DNA from: JAEUMG01 sp963805405
GTDB lineage: Bacteria > Pseudomonadota > Alphaproteobacteria > Rhizobiales > Aestuariivirgaceae
NCBI GenBank assembly: GCA_963805405.1
Contig: CAWDUC010000020.1
Span: forward strand, 1,674,001-1,738,000
Direction: 5' to 3'
Length of the DNA stretch: 64,000 bases
Below, in pieces: positions 1 through 8,980 of this stretch. The translations under genes were made by a program, and so were the position numbers. Position 1 is the stretch's first letter; the number at the start of each line of letters is the position of its first letter. Under the pieces are notes generated by a model. The model was not told the DNA's origin. It saw only the letters and a list, made by a program, of their open reading frames with translations, and made no database searches.

Positions 1-90
1 GGGAACGCCAAGCTGCATGACAACCGGCTCGTCCCAGGATGCGGAGTGGAAGTTGCGAAGCTTCACAGTGTCCGACGATTTCTTGCCCAT
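1..90 (-). CDS. gcvPB: Glycine dehydrogenase (decarboxylating) subunit 2, 5' end only
   Basis: Only the first 30 codons lie in the window; the gene continues beyond base 1. The N-terminus (MGKKSSDTVKLRNFHSASW, then DEP) matches the start of GcvPB, the PLP-binding half of the split P-protein of the glycine cleavage system. The start ATG at 88-90 overlaps the restored gcvPA stop as TGATG, a usual translational-coupling arrangement for this subunit pair. In the raw sequence gcvPA reads into gcvPB without a stop, which I attribute to one extra G near 107 rather than to a true fusion. Identification rests on a short N-terminus plus strong context. Confidence 0.8.
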   Translation of the reverse strand, partial: MGKKSSDTVKLRNFHSASWDEPVVMQLGVP

Positions 91-1499
91 CACATCACCG
101 CCTTTTCGATCGCCTGCGGCCAATCTCTCGATGTCGTCGCTCGTGTGCACTTCGGTCACGCAGTAAAGCGCGCTCTGGCCGAGTGCGGGAATTTCTGCCG
201 ACAGGTCCTTGCCGCCGAAGATCTTCTGCTTGCGCAGCGCGGCATTGATCTCAGCCACCGTCTTCCCGGTCTTGGTGAAGTCGACGACGAATTCCTTGAA
301 GAAGCCGCCCTTGAACGGGATCGAGACACCCTTGATCTCGCCCAGACGCTTCGCCGCAAAATGCGATTGCGAGATGATCAACTCGCCCAGTTCCCTGAAG
401 CCCTGCGGCCCGAGCAGCGACATATAGACCGAATTGGCGATCGCCCAGAGATAGACCGAGTTGCCGGTCCAGTCCTTGCCCTTCTCGCGCATGCCGTAGG
501 ATGTCTGATGCGCGCTGGCGAGACCGAAGCCGAATTCACCGGCGCGCGCGGTCTCGGTGATGCTGACGAGGAAGCCATTATATTCGCGCACGTAGCGCGC
601 TTCGTCGCGCGTGGCGATGAAGCCGCCGACGCCGCCGCCGCAATTCATATGCACGCCCAGAGGCTGCGTCGGACCGACGACGATGTCGGCGCCGAAATCG
701 GCGGGCGGCCTGACGATGCCGAGCGTCAAGGGATCGACCCCGACGATCGTCTCGGCGCCGAAGTGCCGCGCCGTGGCGGCGATCGCTGCCGCATTGGTTT
801 CGAAGAGACCAAGATAGGACGGCGTTTCGAAATAGACGGCGGCTGTCTTGACCGAGACCTTTTTCTTCAGGTCGGCCAGGTCGATCAGGCCGGTCTTCGG
901 ATCGTCTTCACCCGCACCACATTGATGTGGTCCGGCATGTCGACCGGCTCGCAGTAATTCTCGACGACCGACAGGCGCTCGGGATCGAAGATATCGGCGA
1001 TGATGACTTCATGGCGATCGGTCATGCGCGCGGCCATGCGGATGGCATGGCCGATGGCGCAGCCCCAGGAATAGACGGGCAAGCTCACGACATCCATGTT
1101 GAGCAGTTCGCCCAGCTGGCTCGAATATTCGAACCAGGCCTGGTTGCGGCCGAGATCGGATTGCGGCGAGCCCCAGACCGGGGTCAGAAACTCGGTGCGC
1201 CCGACGATCTCGTCGACCACCGCCGGCACATGATGCTGCCAGCAGCCGGCGCCGAGGAAGTTCAGATTTTCCTCGCAGTCCTCGTTCTTCGCAAGGATCG
1301 ACGTCAAATGCCGGCGCAGGCTCGCTTCGGATTTGATGCCGGGTGGAAGCTTCAGTTTGGCCTTGAGGCGATGCTCTTTCGGAATCTGCTCGAACAGCTC
1401 CTCGATCGTCGCGACGCCGATCTCATCCAGCATGGACTGCTTCACGGAGGCGAGCGAATTGCCCATCCAGGGATGGGCGCCTGACTCATTCGCTGTCAT
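90..1499 (-). CDS. gcvPA: Glycine dehydrogenase (decarboxylating) subunit 1, frame-broken twice
   Basis: This is the N-terminal half of the split P-protein; with GcvPB it decarboxylates glycine and passes aminomethyl to the lipoyl H-protein. Family hallmarks are visible: an N-terminal SML.EIG..TIEELFEQIP segment, NFLGAG with H..PAVVDEI, and TPYQ-like helices, here TPVWGSPQSD. The start is the ATG at 1499. The reading frame is lost near 900 (one base missing; ..RVKT then DPKTGLIDLAD continues in another frame) and again near 107, where removing one G gives an ending AIEKAVM and a TGA at 90-92. Total length, about 470 residues, fits the family. It lies 32 bp downstream of the class III aminotransferase gene and is probably in its operon. 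gcvT and gcvH are not in the window. Confidence 0.88.
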
Positions 1500-1531
1500 A
1501 TCGATCTCCTCAAACTCACTGCGGCCGGTCG

Positions 1532-2947
1532 TCAGGCCGCCTTCCACTGCCGATCGCGCACCAGTTCGTCCATGACAGTGTCGGCGGCCCGGCGCGCCGT
1601 CTCGATGCACCGGTCGACCTGCGCTTCCGAAGTCACGAAGGGCGGCGAGAAAGCAATCGTATCGGCCGCCGGCAAGGCTCGCACGATCACGCCGTCTTCG
1701 AAAGCCCTCTTCGAAATGCGGATGCCGACCTTCAATTGCGGATCGAACGGCACGGGCCGGCCGGCCTTGGACTTGTCGGCGAATTCGACAGCGCCGATGA
1801 GCCCCATGCCGCGCACCTCGCCCACCAAGGGATGATCCCTGAAGGCCTTCGCCAATCCCGCATGCATATGCTTGCCGAGCTCAGCGGCGCGCTGGATCAG
1901 CTTGTCCTTCTCGAGGAGCGCCAGGTTTTCAAGCGCGACGGCGGCAGCCACCGGATGCGCCGAATAGGTGAAGCCGTGTCCGAAAGGCCCGTATTTGGCG
2001 CTGCCTTCGACGAGCGTCGCCCAGACCTTCTCCGAGACCAGCACGCCGGACAACGGCACATAGGCCGAGGTAATGCCCTTGGCGACGGTGATCAGGTCCG
2101 GCTCTACGATATCGAGCGCTTCGCAGCCGAAAGTCGTGCCCAAGCGCCCGAAGCCGCTGATCACTTCATCGACGATCAACAGGACATCGTACTTCTTCAG
2201 CACCTGCTGGATCGCCGGGAAATAGCCCGCAGGGGGTACGATGACGCCGCCTGCCCCTTGCACCGGCTCGGCGATGAAGGCCGCAACCGTCTCAGGTCCT
2301 TCGGCGAGGATCATCTTTTCGAGATCGTCGGCGAGCAATTTGACGAAATCTGAATCCGACATGCCGGGCTCGGCTTCCCACAGGCGATGCGGCGGCTTCA
2401 CATGCCGCACCATCGGCAAGGGCAGGTCGAAGCCCTTGTGCATGCCCTCGAAGCCGGTGAGGCTCGCCGCCATCACCGTCACGCCGTGATAGCCGCGCTT
2501 CCTTGCGATGATCTTCTTCTTATGCGGAAGCCCGCGAATATTGTTGTAATACCAGACGAGCTTGACCTGCGTGTCGTTGGCGTCCGAGCCGCTATTGCCG
2601 AAGAAGACCTTCGACATCTTGCCCGGCGCCATCTTGACGAGCTTCTCCGAGAGGATCGCCGGCGCATCGGTGCCCATGCCGGCGAAGGAATGATAGTAGG
2701 AAAGCTTGAGCGTCTGCTCCTTCATGCATTCGGCAAGCTCGGGGCGCCCGTATCCGACATTGGCGCACCAGAGCCCCGCCATGCAGTCGATATATTCTTT
2801 CTCGCGGCTGTCGCGCAGCACCGCGCCCTTGCCGGCCACGATGATGCGCGGTGTCGAATTGGCCTGGTCGGAGGGCGAGGTGAAGGGGTGAAAGACGTAG
2901 CGCCGATCGAGTTCTTCGAGCTCGTCGGCGTAATTGGCGATAGTCAT
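1532..2947 (-). CDS. Class III (omega-amino acid type) PLP aminotransferase
   Basis: A 471-residue fold-type I aminotransferase of class III, the group that includes omega-amino acid:pyruvate and putrescine aminotransferases. Visible motifs are the substrate-loop YYHSFAG near residue 85-90, GNSGSDAND (PLP phosphate), IVDEVISGFGRLG (Asp259 region binding the pyridine nitrogen) and the Schiff-base lysine 290 in LITVAKG. I chose the ATG at 2947 (MTIANYADEL) because conserved sequence begins there; an upstream in-frame extension is not family-like. It heads a minus-strand operon with gcvPA and gcvPB and diverges from the IclR regulator. The amine donor cannot be assigned from sequence; the neighbours suggest a small amine or betaine-type compound. 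Confidence 0.9.
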   Translation of the reverse strand: MTIANYADELEELDRRYVFHPFTSPSDQANSTPRIIVAGKGAVLRDSREKEYIDCMAGLWCANVGYGRPELAECMKEQTLKLSYYHSFAGMGTDAPAILSEKLVKMAPGKMSKVFFGNSGSDANDTQVKLVWYYNNIRGLPHKKKIIARKRGYHGVTVMAASLTGFEGMHKGFDLPLPMVRHVKPPHRLWEAEPGMSDSDFVKLLADDLEKMILAEGPETVAAFIAEPVQGAGGVIVPPAGYFPAIQQVLKKYDVLLIVDEVISGFGRLGTTFGCEALDIVEPDLITVAKGITSAYVPLSGVLVSEKVWATLVEGSAKYGPFGHGFTYSAHPVAAAVALENLALLEKDKLIQRAAELGKHMHAGLAKAFRDHPLVGEVRGMGLIGAVEFADKSKAGRPVPFDPQLKVGIRISKRAFEDGVIVRALPAADTIAFSPPFVTSEAQVDRCIETARRAADTVMDELVRDRQWKAA

Positions 2948-2987
2948 GAGGCACCACGGTCGCGGGGCGGGTTGGGCCGGACTATAC

Positions 2988-3013
2988 GATATTCGCACAT
3001 ATGTTCGTCAAGA
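2988..3013. promoter_or_regulatory. Operator-like motif, site A (aminotransferase promoter)
   Basis: Contains TTCGCACATATGTTCG, an imperfect palindrome centred on ACATATGT, followed by TCAAGA. It lies 41-66 bp upstream of the aminotransferase start. Its reverse complement shares the core CGAAC..TGTGCGA.TA with sites B (11061), C (4973) and D (15571). The IclR protein encoded divergently next to it is the obvious candidate ligand, but that is inference. Confidence 0.4.
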
Positions 3014-3087
3014 TCATTCTCCGGGCCAGCATGAGCGCCCGCAGGTCGCCCGCATTGCACGCTTTGCGCACAAATGTTAGTTGGATT

Positions 3088-3156
3088 GGCGCATCTTGCG
3101 CCAGCTAGAGCGTCTTCCGGCGAAGTGAAATCGCTTCGCCGAAAAGAAAACGCTCC
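3088..3156. repeat. Intergenic palindromic repeat
   Basis: Two nested hairpins: GGCGCA/TGCGCC at 3088-3102, and a longer element at 3107-3156 in which GGCGAAG pairs with CTTCGCC inside an outer GAGCGT/ACGCTC pairing. The layout resembles the short palindromic repeats scattered between genes in Hyphomicrobiales genomes. Confidence 0.6.
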
Positions 3157-3171
3157 AGATATTGATAGTTG

Positions 3172-3216
3172 TGCATGTTCTTATCGCCAAGGTGCATACG
3201 CTTTGGCGAACATGCA
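3172..3216. repeat. Palindrome upstream of the IclR gene
   Basis: TGCATGTTC (3172-3180) pairs with GAACATGCA (3208-3216), and inside it TCGCCAA (3184-3190) pairs with TTGGCGA (3203-3209). It ends 20 bp before the IclR start. It may be another copy of a dispersed palindromic repeat or an autoregulatory site; I cannot separate these by eye. Confidence 0.5.
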
Positions 3217-3235
3217 CTAGACCGAAAATGGGGCC

Positions 3236-4009
3236 ATGCCTGAACGCGAAACTGCGGATCCCGATCATGTTCAATCGTTCGTGCGGGGCCTCGACGTCAT
3301 CCGCGCGTTCAGCCGCTATCGCCCGCGCATGACGTTGAGCGAAGTCGCCGACGAGACGCACATGACCCGGGCGGCGGCGCGCCGCTTCCTCCTGACGCTG
3401 GTCAAGGAGAACTACGCCCAGACCGATGGGAAGTATTTCGAACTGCGCCCCAAGGTGCTCGATCTCGGCTTTGCCTATCTCGCTTCCATGACCTTGTGGG
3501 ACATTGCCGAGCCGGTGATGCGCAATGTGGTGAGCGCCACGCAGGAATCCTGCTCGATGGCGGTGCTCGATGGAACCGAGATCGTCTATGTGGCGCGCGT
3601 CCCGGCCAATCGCGTCATGACCATCGGGCTTAGCGTCGGCAGCCGCCTGCCCGCGCACTGCACCTCGATGGGCCGCGTCATGCTCGCGGCATTGCCCGAA
3701 GACGAACTCGGCAAGCGCATCGAGCAGATGCAGCCGGAAAAGCTGACCCCGCATACCATCACCAGCCGGGTCAAACTGCGCGACGAATTGCGCACCGTCG
3801 CGCGGCAGGGCTGGTCGATCGTCGATCAGGAACTTGAACCGGGCCTGCGTTCGCTGGCCGTGCCGATCCGCGCGCGCTCCGGCGTCGTCGCCGCCGCCAT
3901 GAATCTCGGCTGCCATGCCGGCCGCATCAGTCTCGATACGATGCGCGAGAAATTCCTGCCGATCCTGCAGGAAGCAGGCGTCCGCATCACCTCATCGCTC
4001 CCGACGTGA
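3236..4009 (+). CDS. IclR-family transcriptional regulator (PcaR/PcaU/PobR-like)
   Basis: A 257-residue one-component regulator. Residues about 10-70 form the winged helix-turn-helix (FVRGLDVIRAF, then LSEVADETHMTRAAARRFLLTL), and residues about 80-250 the IclR effector-binding domain with the typical EPVMR, VGSRLPAHCTSMGR and GWSIVDQELEPGLRSLAVPIR segments. These are characteristic of the PcaR/PcaU branch, which controls catabolism of aromatic or other carboxylic acids. The stop overlaps the next gene's GTG start (GTGA), so regulator and dehydrogenase are translationally coupled. It diverges from the aminotransferase operon, the natural target. Confidence 0.93.
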   Translation: MPERETADPDHVQSFVRGLDVIRAFSRYRPRMTLSEVADETHMTRAAARRFLLTLVKENYAQTDGKYFELRPKVLDLGFAYLASMTLWDIAEPVMRNVVSATQESCSMAVLDGTEIVYVARVPANRVMTIGLSVGSRLPAHCTSMGRVMLAALPEDELGKRIEQMQPEKLTPHTITSRVKLRDELRTVARQGWSIVDQELEPGLRSLAVPIRARSGVVAAAMNLGCHAGRISLDTMREKFLPILQEAGVRITSSLPT

Positions 4010-4907
4010 GCGCCAGGCGGCCCATCGCCATCATCGGCGCCGGCAGCATCGGGCTTGCCTGGTCGATCGTATTTTCGCGTGCCGGCTTTCCCGTGCAGCT
4101 CTACGACCCGAGCGCCGACCAACTGGCGCGCGCCAAATCAGCAATCGCCGAGCGCCTCACACGGCTTCAGCATTACGGTCTCCTTGATGAAGCGCCGGAT
4201 GCACTTCTTGCGCGTGTCACGCTCTGCGACAGCGAGGAAAACGCCGTCGCCAACGCAGGCCACATCCAGGAGAACGCGCCGGAGGATCTCGCCCTCAAGC
4301 GACAATTGATGGCGCGGCTCGATGGTCTCACCGATCCGGCCGCGGCGATTGCCAGCTCGACCTCGACGATCCCCGCTTCGCACTGGGCGTCGGAACTTCC
4401 CGGCAGGCAGCGCTGCCTCAATGTCCATCCCGGCAATCCGCCCTATCTCCTTCCCGTCGTCGAACTCATTCCTGCTCCTTTCACCGAACCGGGCGTCACC
4501 GAAGCGGTGCGCGATCTCATGATCATCGCCGGGCAGAAGCCCATCCTCGTTGCCAAGGAAGTCGAAGGCTTCGTCTTCAACCGTATCCAGGGCGCGGTCT
4601 TGCGCGAGGCCTATTGCCTGGTGCGCGACGGCGTCGCCTCGGTCGAGGATGTCGACACCGTCATGCGCGAAGGATTGGGCTTCGCTGGTCTTTCATGGGG
4701 CCCTTCGAAACCGTCGATCTCAACACCAATGGCGGCATCGAAACCCACGCCGCGCGCCTCGGTCCCGCCTATGCCCGCATGGGCAAGGAGCGCGGCCAGG
4801 ACGATCCCTGGACGCCCGATCTCGTTGCCACGGTCGTGGCGCAGCGCCGCGCCCGCATGCCGCTCGATAAATGGGGCGAGCGCGGCTATGGCGCGATGAA
4901 ATGCTGA
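4006..4907 (+). CDS. 3-hydroxyacyl-CoA dehydrogenase-family NAD-dependent dehydrogenase (carnitine/gulonate dehydrogenase type), one frameshift
   Basis: An approximately 300-residue NAD-dependent dehydrogenase of the hydroxyacyl-CoA/lambda-crystallin fold. The N-terminus carries the Rossmann motif GAGSIG; the middle has the catalytic His region NVHPGNPP and the EVEGFVFNRIQ hinge into the C-terminal helical domain. The frame shifts near 4681 (one base appears missing); the other frame continues with LRWSFMGPFETVDLN and ends at 4907, giving normal family length. GTG start overlaps the regulator stop. Followed 113 bp later by a BKACE gene, the same pairing used by carnitine dehydrogenase and dehydrocarnitine cleavage enzyme. 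The substrate is therefore probably a beta-hydroxy acid, perhaps carnitine, but the sequence alone does not prove this. Confidence 0.85.
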
Positions 4908-4972
4908 TGAAACTCAGGGCGTTGCGGGCGGCGGATAAGTCAAAGGCACCTTGAATCATTCCAGCTTCTGTG

Positions 4973-4999
4973 TTCGAGTATCGCAAGTTTGTACGAAGA
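4973..4999. promoter_or_regulatory. Operator-like motif, site C (BKACE promoter)
   Basis: Begins TTCGAGTATCGCAAGTTTG and ends GTACGAAGA. Aligned with site B at 11061 it matches at roughly 21 of 26 positions, a high similarity for two unrelated intergenic stretches. It lies 21 bp upstream of the BKACE start. Confidence 0.45.
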
Positions 5000-5019
5000 T
5001 ACCGGAGCGGCCCGCGCCC

Positions 5020-5889
5020 ATGACCTCACCCTGCATCATCACCGTGGCGATCACCGGATCGCTGCCGCGCAAGGAGAATAATCCGGCGGTTCCGATCACC
5101 GTCGCGGAGCAGGTCGAGGCAACGCACGAGGCCTACGAGGCCGGCGCCAGCCTCGTCCATATCCATGTCCGCAATGACGATCAGACGCCGACCTCCGAAT
5201 CCCGAACGCTTCGCCGCGGTGCAGGCCGGAATCGCGCGCCACTGCCCGGGCATGATCATCCAGTTCTCGACCGGCGGGCGGTCCGGCGTCGGCACCGAGC
5301 GCGGCGGCATGCTGTCGCTCAGGCCCGACATGGCCTCGCTCTCGACCGGGTCGTGCAATTTTCCATCGATCGTCTATCTCAATCCGCCCGATCTCATCCT
5401 CTTTCTCGCCGAGGAGATGCGCGAAGTATCAGGTGCGGCCGGAGATCGAGGCCTTCGATCTTTCCATGCTCTATCAGGCGGTGCGGCTTGCCGAGGAAGG
5501 CATGATCCCGAAGCCGCTTGCATGTGCAATTCGTGTTCGGCATCAAGAATGCCATGCCCGCCATTCGCCAGGCGCTCGAATTCCAGGTCTCGGAACTGAA
5601 GCGGCTTATGCCGGACGCGACCTGGGCCGCCGCCGGCATCGGCAAGCACCAGCTTGAAGTCAATCTGTGGACGCTCGAGCTCGGCGGCCATTGCCGCACC
5701 GGGCTTGAAGACAATATCCGCTTCGACGGAACCCGCCTCGCCGCCAGCAATGCCGAACTCGTCAAGCGGGTGGCCGATTTGTGCGGCAAGTATGGCCGCC
5801 ATCCGGCCAGCTGCGACGAAGCGCGGGCGCTGCTCCATCTGCGCCCCGCGGAGCATTCTTCGTCCTCTCCCGTTTACGGGAGAGGATAG
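5020..5889 (+). CDS. Beta-keto acid cleavage enzyme (BKACE, DUF849), three frameshifts
   Basis: BKACE enzymes condense a beta-keto acid with acetyl-CoA and release acetoacetate or acetoacetyl-CoA plus a new CoA ester. The TIM-barrel start is clear: IITVAITGS, EAYEAGAS and the Zn-binding HIHVRND. Three single-base insertions break the frame near 5200, 5426 and 5515; removing them gives continuous family sequence (NPERFAAVQAGI, MIIQFSTGGRSG, RPEIEAFDL, HVQFVFGIKNAMPA, ATWAAAGIGKHQ). The last ten codons before the stop at 5889 run into an intergenic repeat, so the native C-terminus may be slightly earlier. Next to the dehydrogenase it probably performs the second step on that enzyme's beta-keto product. 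Confidence 0.87.
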
Positions 5890-6003
5890 GGGCCCATTGC
5901 GCAGCAATGGGAAAGGTGAGGGCAAAACGCGAAGTCCGATCCCCTCATCTACCCATGTCGCTGACGCGACACGGGCCCCCTCTTCTCCCGCAGGCGGGAG
6001 AAG
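5864..6003. repeat. Composite palindromic intergenic repeat
   Basis: Two hairpins bracket about 100 bp: CCTCTCCCGTTTACGGGAGAGG with loop at 5864-5885, and CTTCTCCCGCAGGCGGGAGAAG-type pairing at 5982-6003. This mosaic arrangement is characteristic of dispersed alphaproteobacterial intergenic repeats. It lies between convergent genes and may also stop transcription. Confidence 0.6.
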
Positions 6004-6024
6004 ACGATGTAGGGAGGTCGGTCG

Positions 6025-6829
6025 TTACCCCAGCTGCTTTCTTCGCTCGATCACGCCGTTCACGATGACGCGGCCGGCCTGCCACACGAGCACGAAGACG
6101 ATGCTCGCCAGGATCGACAAGACCGCCACCGCCGGCACCATCGGCGCGAAATTCGTCGCCATGCGCGAATAGAGCCATTCCGGCAAAGTCGTATCGACGC
6201 CGGTCGTATAGGCCGAGAGCGGAAGGTTGCTCCACGACAAGAGGAAGGCGAACAGCGCCCCCGACGACAATCCCGGCAGGATCTGCGGGAAGGTCACGCG
6301 GAAGAAGGTCTGCAAGCGGCTGGCGCCCAGATCGAAGGCCGCCTCTTCCTGGGCGCGATCAAGTCCATAGACCTGGATCGACACGATCAAGGTGACGATC
6401 GGCACGATCCACACCGCATGGGTAAAGACAGCACTCCTCCAGGTGAGATCGAAGCCCATGGCGCTCAGTGAAACGAGCGCCGGCAAGCCCCAGGACCGAT
6501 TGCGGGAAGAACACCGGCAATAGCAGGAAGCGCTGATAGAATTTCCGGCCCTTCCAGTCATAGCGCGCGAAGGCGAGCGAGCCCGGGATTGCAATCAGCA
6601 CCGAGATGACCGCCACGCTCAAGGCGATCTTCAGTGACGTCATCTGGAGATCGTAGGTCTGGGCCAGTGCCAGGGCCTCGCGATAGGGCTGGATCGTCCA
6701 GATGCGATGCGGAAAGCGCAGGTATCGCGTATTCGCCAGCGAAGCGAGAATGACCGAGACGAGCGGAATATAGAGGAGGACGAGAATACCCACCGTCCAA
6801 ATCGTCCACCATCTTGGCGATCGCTGCAT
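6025..6829 (-). CDS. ABC transporter permease, PotC-like, one frameshift
   Basis: Inner-membrane permease of the spermidine/putrescine-type family, about 268 residues with six predicted hydrophobic segments starting at WTVGILVLLYIPLVSVI. The conserved cytoplasmic loop that contacts the ATPase is seen as EEAAFDLGASRLQTF followed by FPQILPGL. The frame changes near 6490 where CTTGCC in place of CTGCC on the coding strand gives one extra T; correcting it restores LGLPALVSLSAMG. Last gene of the minus-strand order binding protein, ATPase, permease, permease; 10 bp from the preceding permease. Confidence 0.9.
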
Positions 6830-6839
6830 GGCCCTCTCC

Positions 6840-7688
6840 TCAGCGACCGAACAGGCGGTCGAGATCGAGCCGCGACAGAAGCGGGAAGACGAGGAGCGCG
6901 GTGATCAGGCACAGCACGGTCGCCAGGGCCGAGCCCAAGGGCCAGTCTTGCGCGTAATTGAAGCGCTGCTCGATGGCAAAGCCGATCGGCACCGCGGACT
7001 GGCCGCCGAGCATGTGCGATTCAGACGTCGCGCCGAGCACCAGCACGAAGACGAGGAGGCTGCCGATGATGATGCCGGGCGAGGCGATCGGCACCTCGAT
7101 ATAGCGCAATTGCTGCCACGGGCTCGCGCCCAGGTCCTGCGCGGCCTCGACCTGGTCGACCGGCACTTGCGAAAGGCCGAGTACCATCGGAAACAGTGCG
7201 AAGGGCAGATAGATATAGAGAAGGCCGATCAGGGTCGCCAAGGGCGTGAACAGGACCGAGCCGATATCGATCCCGAAGAAGTAATTGATCGTTCCGGCGA
7301 GAACGCCGCCCTTGGGCATCAAGAAGAGATGCGCGCCGAACAGACGCACCGTTTCGGCGATGAACACCGGAACCGCGATCATCGTCGCGACGATCGTTGC
7401 GAAGCGACGAGACTTGCGCACCAGTGCCTTGGCGATCGGCCAGGACATGAGGTTGGTCAAGATCGTCGTGGCAAGCGCGAAGAAAACCGACCAGGCCAAG
7501 GGCCGCCAATAGCTCTCGCGCACCGCGGTGACGTAATTCTCGAACGTGATGTGGCTCGTCAGGCCGAAGGTGCGCGGCGGCATCAGGCTCGTATAGGCGA
7601 CGAAGGCGAGCGGCAGGAGGAAGCCGGCGATCAGCAGCAGCACCGGCGGCGACATGAGCAACAATCCCGCCTTCTGTTCACGCTTCAT
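6840..7688 (-). CDS. ABC transporter permease, PotB-like
   Basis: Intact 282-residue permease with six predicted membrane segments, the first at LLLMSPPVLLLIAGFLLPL. The EAA loop reads VEAAQDLGASPWQQL. The family partner is the PotC-like permease downstream. Start ATG at 7688 lies 9 bp after the ATPase stop, so the genes are co-translated in one operon. The substrate class (polyamines, opines or other cationic amines) is inferred from the Pot-type family only. Confidence 0.92.
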   Translation of the reverse strand: MKREQKAGLLLMSPPVLLLIAGFLLPLAFVAYTSLMPPRTFGLTSHITFENYVTAVRESYWRPLAWSVFFALATTILTNLMSWPIAKALVRKSRRFATIVATMIAVPVFIAETVRLFGAHLFLMPKGGVLAGTINYFFGIDIGSVLFTPLATLIGLLYIYLPFALFPMVLGLSQVPVDQVEAAQDLGASPWQQLRYIEVPIASPGIIIGSLLVFVLVLGATSESHMLGGQSAVPIGFAIEQRFNYAQDWPLGSALATVLCLITALLVFPLLSRLDLDRLFGR

Positions 7689-7697
7689 GATCGCATC

Positions 7698-8753
7698 TCA
7701 CTCGTGGATGGCAACGGCATCGGCCCAGTCGAAGCCGAGACGGATGCGCTGGCCGGGTTGCGGCGGCGGCATGTCGGCATCGAGCTCGCTGATGAAAGTC
7801 CGCTCGTCCATCTTCGCATGAAGATGGGTGCGCGAGCCCAGGAGATAGCTGTTGAAGCACACGGCATCGAAGGTGACGTCGGCCTTGCCGTTTTCGGCCA
7901 AGACGCGCAACCGCTCGGGCCTGAGCATCAGCCAGGTGCGCTCGGTCGCCGCGATGCCCGCACCCAAAGGTATCGCCAGCTCCTTGATCACGGTGCCCTG
8001 CCCGTTCTTCTCGACGCCAAGCAGGTTCACCTGGCCCATGAATTCGGCGACGAAACGCGAGGCCGGCGCGTTGTAGATCGACAAGGGCTCGCCCAATTGG
8101 ACGATCTCGCCGTCGCGCATGACCGCGATCCTATCCGACATCACCATCGCCTCTTCGAGGGAATGGGTGATGTAGACGAAGGTCTTGCCGGTCTCGCGGT
8201 TCAGATCCTTCATTTCCATTTCGAGGATCTTGCGCAGGCGATAGTCGATCGCCGAGAGCGGTTCGTCGAAGAAAAGAATATCCGGATCGGAAGCAAGTGC
8301 ACGAGCAAGTGCTACACGCTGGCGCTCGCCGCCCGAGCAGCGGGTCACCGATTTCGCATAATAGTCGGTGGGAAGCCGGACCAGCTCCATCAATTCACGC
8401 GCACGGGCGCGCTTCGCCTGCCGCGGCTCGCCGCGCACGGTCAATGCAAACTCGATATTCTCGCCGACCGTCATGTGATTGAACAGCGCCAATGACTGGA
8501 ACACCATCGAAGTCGGCCGGCGATTGGCCGGCACGTCGTTGATGCGCTTGCCGCGCAACAGGATGTCGCCAGACGAGGGCACCTGGAGGCCGGCCAGCAT
8601 GCGCAACAGCGTGCTTTTGCCCGAGCCCGAGGGGCCGACGATCGTGAAGAGCTCGCCTTCCTTGATATCGAGATTGACGTTCTTCACGGCAAACTTGCCG
8701 CTGAAATCCCGCGACAGATTGCGCAGCGAGAGGATGGTGTCGGTCTTGGTCAT
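7698..8753 (-). CDS. ABC transporter ATP-binding protein, PotA-like
   Basis: A 351-residue ATPase energising the adjacent permeases. It has Walker A GPSGSGKST at about residue 39-47, Q-loop VFQSLALFNH, signature CSGGERQRVALARAL (first residue C rather than the usual L), Walker B ILFFDEPLSAID and the switch His in ITHSLEEAMV. The C-terminal about 110 residues form the TOBE-type regulatory domain (LMLRPERLRV). Between this gene and the upstream binding-protein gene there are about 230 bp holding a repeat and a strong hairpin. Confidence 0.93.
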   Translation of the reverse strand: MTKTDTILSLRNLSRDFSGKFAVKNVNLDIKEGELFTIVGPSGSGKSTLLRMLAGLQVPSSGDILLRGKRINDVPANRRPTSMVFQSLALFNHMTVGENIEFALTVRGEPRQAKRARARELMELVRLPTDYYAKSVTRCSGGERQRVALARALASDPDILFFDEPLSAIDYRLRKILEMEMKDLNRETGKTFVYITHSLEEAMVMSDRIAVMRDGEIVQLGEPLSIYNAPASRFVAEFMGQVNLLGVEKNGQGTVIKELAIPLGAGIAATERTWLMLRPERLRVLAENGKADVTFDAVCFNSYLLGSRTHLHAKMDERTFISELDADMPPPQPGQRIRLGFDWADAVAIHE

Positions 8754-8825
8754 CTTTTCGAAGTCGTCATGCCGCCGAAGCCGACATCCCCTCGACGCTT
8801 ATCTTGCGCTGCGCCGCCCGCCGTC

Positions 8826-8902
8826 ATGCCAGCGAAAGCTGGCATCCCCTGAATTCATTTCCGCACGGCAGCGATCCAGGGGACCCCAGCTTTCGCTGGG
8901 GT
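8826..8902. repeat. Palindromic repeat (GCCAGCGAAAGCTGGC type)
   Basis: ATGCCAGCGAAAGCTGGCAT (8826-8845) and ACCCCAGCTTTCGCTGGGGT (8883-8902) bracket a short spacer. The same two hairpins occur at 13797-13869 in the opposite order, so this is a dispersed repeat family rather than a local regulatory site. Confidence 0.75.
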
Positions 8903-8938
8903 GAGCGAATAAAGTGTCCCCCGCCGGTTTCCTGCTCA

Positions 8939-8969
8939 CTCCATGGCAGGGTCAAGCCCTGCCATGGAG
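8939..8969 (-). terminator. Perfect 13-bp hairpin after the binding-protein gene
   Basis: CTCCATGGCAGGG pairs perfectly with CCCTGCCATGGAG around a 5-nt loop. It begins 11 bp past the binding-protein stop and has no T-tract. In the binding protein-ATPase-permease operon this position suits a partial terminator or mRNA-stabilising hairpin that raises binding-protein expression over the membrane components. Confidence 0.6.
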
Positions 8970-8980
8970 AGATGTCTGGC

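Noticed and set aside
46..957. Long plus-strand open frame opposite gcvPA (303 codons)
   Set aside because: Arg/Ala/Asp-rich composition without motifs; it is the complement of a conserved gene in high-GC DNA.
1..1499. In-frame GcvPA-GcvPB fusion (no stop between them)
   Set aside because: Removing one G near 107 gives a normal GcvPA end (AIEKAVM) and a TGATG junction, so a fusion is unlikely.
6828..8495. 555-codon plus-strand open frame opposite the transporter genes
   Set aside because: Long enough to look real, but low-complexity (RRH, QGR, DRR runs) and fully antisense to conserved ABC genes.
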